A program made the translations under genes and the position numbers. From positions 1 through 32,336 of the forward strand of contig JADHTG010000039.1 of assembly GCA_016776505.1 (NCBI GenBank): a DNA stretch of 32,336 bases. Direction: 5' to 3'. Positions within the stretch are counted from its first letter, which is position 1. Each line of letters opens with the position of its first letter. Source of the DNA: Bacteroidota bacterium (lineage in GTDB: Bacteria; Bacteroidota; Bacteroidia; CAILMK01; JAAYUY01). Of this stretch, positions 26,994 to 32,336 are shown piece by piece. The notes under the pieces were generated by a model. The model did not search any database. It saw nothing but the letters and a program-made list of their open reading frames with translations, and was not told the DNA's origin.

Positions 26994-28356
26994 AGAACAA
27001 CCAGTTCGTTCCAATATACAACCCTCTGTCACCATCCTGTTTGTCGGCAGCAAATCCATAATTAAGAGCCAAAACAAAGTTTTCATTCAATGCGATGTGC
27101 AGGCCACATCCATAGGTGAAATGAAATTTTTCGTCATTTGCTGTGAAATAATTTGCATATATTTCACCTGGAGCTACCAGTCCTTTATCCACTTCAATAG
27201 GTGCTATTACTCTACCGATATCAACAAATGGGTTTAGTGCTAAATACACATTCTGGCCTCCAAGGACTGCCCGGATAAACTTCCATCTGAATTCAAAGTT
27301 GCCAAATACGATATCGTCTCCTACAACCCTATTTCGCATTATTCCTCTCAATGATTTGGCACCTCCAAGACCTTCCGTAATAACAGAAGGGGAGTAACTG
27401 CTAATTAATAAAGTCTGCAGATAGAATGGGGCTGTGCCCTGAATGGTTCCCTGGTAACCCAGGCGATAAACAAAAGTCAGGCGTTTCTTTATCAGGGTAA
27501 AATACTGACGATGGGTAAAGGCCAGTTTGGTAAAGGCATTTTCGTTATTTCCAAGAAAAGAAGGAGCGGTCATGAGGAGGGCTTCTGTCCAGATCCCTTT
27601 CCCCGGGTTTGCCTCTATATCCCTTGTGTCCCAGATTAGCCCGGCTTTTATAAACTGATTATGGCCTCCATCTGCTTCATCTGCTCCAATCAAACCCCAT
27701 TCAACATATTTATCATACAAGGATTTCGTATCAGGAAGCATGTCTGCAGCATCTTTCCCCTTGTTTAATTTATTAATATCCACCGTGCTGATATTGAAAT
27801 TATAAAAAGCCAGGCCTCCCAGCCAGCGTAGTTTCTCAGGGATGATATAAGCCTGAAAATCGGTATAGAACCGAAGCATTTTACGTGCATGCCGGTAATA
27901 CATCCTGGAGATATAGGAAGTATTTCCATCCTCCTGGAACGCTGGGTTGAATTTTACTTCAGCCCCATTGAATCCATAAAAATCCAATGCCTGCTCAGTC
28001 AGGTAACTCAAATCCGCAGTAACTCTGATTTTTTTATTTTTGAAAAGATGCTCAGAATCGAAAAACAACTGGTTTACCCCGCTTCCTTTGGTAGTTCTTG
28101 AGATTTCAAGGTAAATCGATTGCAAATAATCAGGGTAAGTGGAGCCATCTCCAAAATTATAAAAGTTGATCAAGCCTCCATATTTAAAGCCAAGATCTGA
28201 ATCAAAAGCAACAGCAGGCAACAGTCCAAACGTCCATCCCGTTTTTGTTTTTTCAATGCTTGCGGTATCGCTCTTCTTATCTGCATTTTCCTGGGTAAAA
28301 GCCAGATTTGAATTAATTAAGATAATTATTATACTGTATAATATGCTCTTTTTCAT
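26992..28356 (-). CDS. POTRA-less Omp85/BamA-like outer membrane barrel
   Basis: A 454-residue protein with a signal peptide (1-21). It is built of amphipathic beta strands and ends in Phe, as outer membrane barrels do. DTRDIEANPGKG (243-254) and SLRG (335-338) with the following FGNFEFRWKF (351-360) match the C-terminal barrel of the Omp85/surface antigen D15 family, SLRG being the loop 6 motif. There are no POTRA domains, so it is unlikely to insert barrels as BamA does; such short forms in Bacteroidota may act as channels or patatin-free translocators. It lies 20 bases after the nitroreductase gene and ends the operon. Confidence 0.85.
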   Translation of the reverse strand: MKKSILYSIIIILINSNLAFTQENADKKSDTASIEKTKTGWTFGLLPAVAFDSDLGFKYGGLINFYNFGDGSTYPDYLQSIYLEISRTTKGSGVNQLFFDSEHLFKNKKIRVTADLSYLTEQALDFYGFNGAEVKFNPAFQEDGNTSYISRMYYRHARKMLRFYTDFQAYIIPEKLRWLGGLAFYNFNISTVDINKLNKGKDAADMLPDTKSLYDKYVEWGLIGADEADGGHNQFIKAGLIWDTRDIEANPGKGIWTEALLMTAPSFLGNNENAFTKLAFTHRQYFTLIKKRLTFVYRLGYQGTIQGTAPFYLQTLLISSYSPSVITEGLGGAKSLRGIMRNRVVGDDIVFGNFEFRWKFIRAVLGGQNVYLALNPFVDIGRVIAPIEVDKGLVAPGEIYANYFTANDEKFHFTYGCGLHIALNENFVLALNYGFAADKQDGDRGLYIGTNWLF

Positions 28357-28376
28357 AGACTTATAAAAATTAATCG

Positions 28377-28937
28377 TTAACTTCTCTTTCTGTTGAACAA
28401 ATTAATGCTGACTATTTCTTTTGTTTTTTTCCGGCTTTTAATGCGTTGCCTGTAACCCTCGGCCGGGTATCCCAGGCTGATCACCATTCCCACCGTAAAT
28501 TTTGCAGGAACCCGGAGTATTTTGCTGATGTTTTTTTCATCAAACCAGCCCATCATACAAGTCCCTAATCCCAATTCTGTAGCTTGCAAACACATATGTT
28601 CCGATACAATGCCAATATCATACAGGGGATATTCCTTTTTCTTGATCCTGCCGCCCAGCTGCGTGATTATTTTCGGATTGGTCATGACTATTACAATTAA
28701 AACTGGGGCATTCTTTGCAAATTTGTTAAAAGGAATGAGTTTGCTATAGGTTGATTTGGCTACTTTTTCCCGTATTTTATGATCCTGAACAACAATAAAA
28801 TGCCATGGCTGGGAATTACTTGCCGACGGGGCCATCCTGGCTGCTTCAATGATGGTATCAATTTTTTCCTGCTCCACCTCTTTTGGAGCATATTTTCTGA
28901 CACTTTGCCGCTTATTTACTAATTCTAAAAATTTCAT
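28377..28937 (-). CDS. Nitroreductase family protein
   Basis: A 186-residue cytoplasmic flavoprotein that uses FMN and NAD(P)H to reduce nitroaromatics, quinones or flavins. RQSVRKY (10-16) and NSQPWHF (41-47) are the usual FMN and dimer contacts; MMGWFDEKNI and ISLGYPAEG near the end complete the fold. Length is normal for the short branch of the family. It sits three bases after the DUF819 gene and 20 before the Omp85-type gene. The natural substrate is not clear. Confidence 0.92.
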   Translation of the reverse strand: MKFLELVNKRQSVRKYAPKEVEQEKIDTIIEAARMAPSASNSQPWHFIVVQDHKIREKVAKSTYSKLIPFNKFAKNAPVLIVIVMTNPKIITQLGGRIKKKEYPLYDIGIVSEHMCLQATELGLGTCMMGWFDEKNISKILRVPAKFTVGMVISLGYPAEGYRQRIKSRKKTKEIVSINLFNRKRS

Positions 28938-28940
28938 TGC

Positions 28941-30215
28941 TTAAAATGCTAAGGATTTAAATAAATAGGCAAATGAAACACCCAGGTAATTACCAATTGC
29001 GTAGCCAATAATTCCAACTGTAATGCCTGAAATAATAATTTCCTTATTTTTTAAAGCTGCAGCTACAACAGGCACAAAAGGAGGAGAGCAGGTCAGGGCA
29101 GTTGAAACAATAATGACATTGTCTGCATCTATTTTAAAAATGGCAGCCAGTGCTACATGAATAATTAAGGAGCCACCATAAACAAGAGCTACCCAATAAA
29201 AAATATGCAAATGCGATGAGGAAAAATTTCTTAGATCAGCCATTGAAGCTACCACCAGGCTAAATACAAGGATAAAATACATTCCCGTGTCAAAGGTTTT
29301 TTCAATTCTGTTAACCCGTTTAATCAAGGAAATCAAGATGCTGAATGTTGTGATTGATAAGATGATGACCATCATTTGAAATTCCCTGGCTATCAACTTA
29401 CCAATTCCTGCGCTCATCCCAATGATTAAAACGGTTATCCCGAAAGCAACAAGTAGCGGGAGGATATGTTTTTTCTTCAGGATAGACAAGAAAGGATCTC
29501 GATCCACACTTTCAAAGTCATTGGCTTCAGATACTGAATTTTCTCCATATGAGCTGTATTTCGGTAAAAACCGAAGCAATACTCTCTGACCAATTGACAT
29601 CACAAATAAAAGAAACACAGCACCCATAATCAGATCATAGGTATGCGTTAATATATAGGTCAGGCTGTCAACACCAAGCGCTTTTTGAATGGATGCCAGA
29701 TTAGGGGTTCCCCCTGAATAGACGCCAGTCATCATTCCGGCAATTTTCCAGGACTCATCCACTTGCTTGCTGAACAGGAAATAGCCGATAAAAATCGGGA
29801 TAACTACTGAAACCAGTCCGAGCAGCAGCGAAAGAAAAGTTCTGCCAGCCACTTTGAACCATGCCCTGATATTCAGGGATAACAGCATCAAAGGAAGTGC
29901 AAAAGCTATTGTGATGGTAGTTAAAGTATCTCGTAGAGTATATAAAGAATAAAAAGAAAGATCAGAACCAGAAATAAGCCCCTGTTTTTCAAGACCTTGC
30001 AAATAGCTTGAAGTGAGTTTTATATCGCTATTTGTAATTAATTCCCTTAAATATAAACTTGCTTCAGGGAAAATACCCACATTTCCAATTATTAATCCTA
30101 TAAGATATGCGAAAAGAACAGCTCCAATTTTCCTGGCAAAACTATATTTATAACATATGAAATTGATGAGAATGGGCGTAAAAAAATAGAAAATTATGAG
30201 TAATGCAGATTGCAT
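28941..30215 (-). CDS. DUF819 family membrane protein
   Basis: A 424-residue inner membrane protein with 10 or more hydrophobic segments. The motif YSGGTPNLASIQKAL (about 172-186), the paired repeats of helical bundles and the ending GYAIGNYLGVSFAYLF are characteristic of the DUF819 (YjcL) family, which resembles secondary transporters of the CPA/BASS type; no substrate is established. A hydrophilic loop (about 215-240, ENSVSEANDFESVDRD) separates two halves. It leads the operon with the nitroreductase and Omp85-type genes. Confidence 0.88.
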   Translation of the reverse strand: MQSALLIIFYFFTPILINFICYKYSFARKIGAVLFAYLIGLIIGNVGIFPEASLYLRELITNSDIKLTSSYLQGLEKQGLISGSDLSFYSLYTLRDTLTTITIAFALPLMLLSLNIRAWFKVAGRTFLSLLLGLVSVVIPIFIGYFLFSKQVDESWKIAGMMTGVYSGGTPNLASIQKALGVDSLTYILTHTYDLIMGAVFLLFVMSIGQRVLLRFLPKYSSYGENSVSEANDFESVDRDPFLSILKKKHILPLLVAFGITVLIIGMSAGIGKLIAREFQMMVIILSITTFSILISLIKRVNRIEKTFDTGMYFILVFSLVVASMADLRNFSSSHLHIFYWVALVYGGSLIIHVALAAIFKIDADNVIIVSTALTCSPPFVPVVAAALKNKEIIISGITVGIIGYAIGNYLGVSFAYLFKSLAF

Positions 30216-30368
30216 CGAATTGAAGCCATTTAAAGATTCCGGTAAAAATAATAAAAATTAAATAAGTGAGTTTAATGTGCTCAAAAGGGAGATCATGTGT
30301 TCGCTTTGATGAAATAGCACTATATGAAATATGACAGATACTGCCCTCCTTATTTGAAGGTATTTTAA

Positions 30369-31220
30369 CTATTTTTTAATTTTATAAATAAGGATCATTT
30401 CTTTTTCTTCCACAAATTCATCATCATCCTCAATGAGTCCGCTATAGAAAATAAATGCAAGCTTATTCTTTTCACTGATGCAAAAACCGGATATAAAGTT
30501 TTCAAATCCGCTTAATAACAGTACAGGAGCACCAAATTCTTCCCGGATGTTAGATCTCACAGATTTATACACACTTTGTTCACCCGTGAGGTAGATCGTT
30601 AATTCATCATTTGCCAACCAGCAGGAAATACAATCAAAATCATCCCAAGGATAATCCACTTTTAATTCCTGGGGAAATTTAAATGCCACTGATCCATTTG
30701 GACGGGAGGAGTAGTACACCTTATTATTTAATGTATAATATATTCTCAAGGCATCAGAAGATATCCATGGATAGGCTTCTGCTTGTTCATTGTCATTGAT
30801 TTCACCCAATAGCCGGATATCCGAGTATTTATTGCTGCGAGCATCATAGCCTGAAATGCACAATTCATTATTTCCCCAGGCATCTAAATAAGAACTGGTG
30901 AATACCATGGTCTGGTTATCCCCGCTAACACTAAGCTGCCCGGCAAAATTCCTGTTCTGAAATTGATCTACACCTATTTCCCGATTTAATTTAATTTTAC
31001 CATTTTTACGAACACGATAGCGATGGATCATTCCGTTAGCGCCAGTATCCTGGAAAGCAAACAAATAATAATTTCCATTTTTCTCAATCTGTCCTGGATT
31101 TAAGTCGTAACCCAATGATGCAGTTAATTGGTTTAAGTATTTATAGCCCTTTATATTTTTATAGTCCTGCCCGCACAAAGTAAGGGGACATATAAGCAGC
31201 ATCATCCATAATCTGTTCAT
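30369..31220 (-). CDS. Secreted protein with beta-propeller-like repeats, unknown function
   Basis: A 283-residue exported protein with a signal peptide (MNRLWMMLLICPLTLCGQ). The mature part repeats short beta-sheet blades such as GDNQTMVFTSSYLDAWGNNELCISGYD (in shorter form at about 97-125) and PWISSDALRIYYTLNNKVYY (about 151-170), reminiscent of PD40/TolB propeller blades. No active site is visible. It is a single gene, 153 bases from the DUF819 operon, divergent from the cysteine desulfurase. I do not recognise a named family. Confidence 0.72.
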   Translation of the reverse strand: MNRLWMMLLICPLTLCGQDYKNIKGYKYLNQLTASLGYDLNPGQIEKNGNYYLFAFQDTGANGMIHRYRVRKNGKIKLNREIGVDQFQNRNFAGQLSVSGDNQTMVFTSSYLDAWGNNELCISGYDARSNKYSDIRLLGEINDNEQAEAYPWISSDALRIYYTLNNKVYYSSRPNGSVAFKFPQELKVDYPWDDFDCISCWLANDELTIYLTGEQSVYKSVRSNIREEFGAPVLLLSGFENFISGFCISEKNKLAFIFYSGLIEDDDEFVEEKEMILIYKIKK

Positions 31221-31372
31221 ATTTCTATTCGTTTATTTATCAAACTCCTGCCAATTTGATGGATAGAGCATCATTATATTTAGTAGTTTTGAAATCAATT
31301 TTGAATTAAGCAGAATTAAATTCTGTACTAAACGAAGTTACAACATAATTCTTTGCCTTTAAATCGATGCGC

Positions 31373-32336
31373 ATGATTTATCTTGATTACAATGCCACAA
31401 GCCCGATTGATCCTGTGGTTGCTGATGCAATGAAGCCTTTTCTGGATCATTATTTTGGCAATCCTTCGAGTTCACACCCTTTTGGGATCACCACAAAAAA
31501 AGCAGTTGAAAAAGCCAGAAAACAGCTTGCCGTTTCAATCAATTGCCATGTCGACGAAATCGTTTTTACCAGTGGGGGAACCGAATCCAATAATTATGCG
31601 ATCAAAGGAATTGCCTATGCAAATAAAAGCAAAGGAAATCATATTATCACCACACAAATTGAACATCCAGCAGTCATAGAAGTGTGTAAATATCTCTCCC
31701 ATAATGGCTACGATATCACTTACCTGGATGTGGATGAATTTGGCATTGTTCACCAGGATGATGTACAAAAAGCCATAAAGCCTTCCACCATATTGATCAC
31801 TGTCATGCATGCAAACAACGAAACAGGCAGTATTCAACCCATTTCAGAAATTGCACAAATTGCCAAAGCACACCAAATTTTCTTTCATACAGATGCCGCC
31901 CAAAGCCTGGGCAAAATCGAAGTGGATATCCGCGAAATGGGAATAGATTTACTATCCATAGCAGGTCATAAACTCTATGCCCCTAAAGGAATTGGTGCTT
32001 TGTTCATCAAAAGAGGAGTTAAACTCGAAAAACTGATGCATGGGGCAGATCATGAACAAAACAAGAGAGCAGGAACTGAAAATGTCCTGGAGATAATTGG
32101 ATTGGGAAAAGCGGCTGAAATTGCGCACAAGGACCTGGAAAGTAATCAAAAGCATTTCCTGAAGCTTAGAGATAAATTATATGCCAGTTTAAAAGCTGAA
32201 TTAAGCGACATCCGTTTGAATGGGCACCCGCAGAAACGATTACCCAATACACTGAATATCAGTTTTCCAAATTTAGAAGCCAATGTATTGCTTTCATCGA
32301 TGAATGACGTTGCAGCATCTGCTGGAGCTGCATGTC
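31373..32336 (+). CDS. Cysteine desulfurase (NifS/IscS type), cut by the window end
   Basis: The first 321 codons of a PLP enzyme that removes sulfur from cysteine for iron-sulfur cluster, thiamine or tRNA sulfur pathways. The start ATG 31373 gives MIYLDYNATSP, the standard family opening; an ATG two codons earlier is less likely. SGGTESNN (about 65-72), EHPAVIE (about 97-103), HANNETG (about 145-151), TDAAQ (about 173-177) and the PLP-binding Lys200 in GHKLYAPKG are intact. The last full codon encodes Cys321 in the SAGAAC motif, the expected catalytic cysteine. The gene continues past the window with no stop, so the C terminus is unseen. Confidence 0.94.
   Translation, partial: MIYLDYNATSPIDPVVADAMKPFLDHYFGNPSSSHPFGITTKKAVEKARKQLAVSINCHVDEIVFTSGGTESNNYAIKGIAYANKSKGNHIITTQIEHPAVIEVCKYLSHNGYDITYLDVDEFGIVHQDDVQKAIKPSTILITVMHANNETGSIQPISEIAQIAKAHQIFFHTDAAQSLGKIEVDIREMGIDLLSIAGHKLYAPKGIGALFIKRGVKLEKLMHGADHEQNKRAGTENVLEIIGLGKAAEIAHKDLESNQKHFLKLRDKLYASLKAELSDIRLNGHPQKRLPNTLNISFPNLEANVLLSSMNDVAASAGAAC

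Overview
The window looks like chromosomal DNA from a member of the Bacteroidota. The evidence is a type IX secretion (T9SS) C-terminal sorting domain on a giant surface protein, promoter -7 elements of the form TAnnTTTG, almost no Shine-Dalgarno sequences, an AT-rich composition, many secreted proteins with signal peptides ending in AQ, and family content typical of the phylum (DUF5723-like, PD40/SPOR-like, GEVED and DUF5011-type domains). I cannot place it below phylum from this sequence. I see no phage, plasmid, insertion sequence or CRISPR array.

Layout. 1-6675: a 2170-residue T9SS cargo protein on the minus strand, with its own terminator and a well-formed promoter. 7143-8663: a GH3-family acyl-amido-synthetase-like gene, divergent from it. 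8664-9278: a gene-free island of short repeats, hairpins and inverted ends. 9279-13855 (minus): a tightly packed three-gene unit of Ste24-type CAAX protease, a large lipoprotein, and a DUF5723-like outer membrane/periplasmic protein. 14120-15892: a secreted TPR, PD40 propeller and SPOR-like protein. 16181-16262: tRNA-Leu(CAA). 16397-19872: an operon of recQ, an unknown secreted protein and an OmpH/Skp-like protein. 20155-20685: a membrane-anchored J-domain protein. 20963-24138 (minus): a secreted metallophosphoesterase followed by a secreted thioredoxin-fold protein. 24569-26173: a YfcC-type transporter. 26459-26893: mscL with strong terminators. 26992-30215 (minus): an operon of a DUF819 membrane protein, a nitroreductase and a POTRA-less Omp85-type barrel. 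30369-31220 (minus): an orphan secreted protein. 31373-end: a cysteine desulfurase cut by the window edge exactly at its catalytic cysteine codon.

The genes do not form one obvious pathway. The common theme is the cell envelope: surface display through T9SS, outer membrane barrels, lipoproteins, periplasmic chaperone and thioredoxin folds, and membrane proteases. The less described parts are the duplicated beta-helix architecture of the giant cargo protein, the CAAX protease/lipoprotein/DUF5723 unit, the recQ-linked envelope genes, and the repeat island at 8.7-9.25 kb. None is a clear new defence or biosynthetic system; functions beyond family membership are inference.
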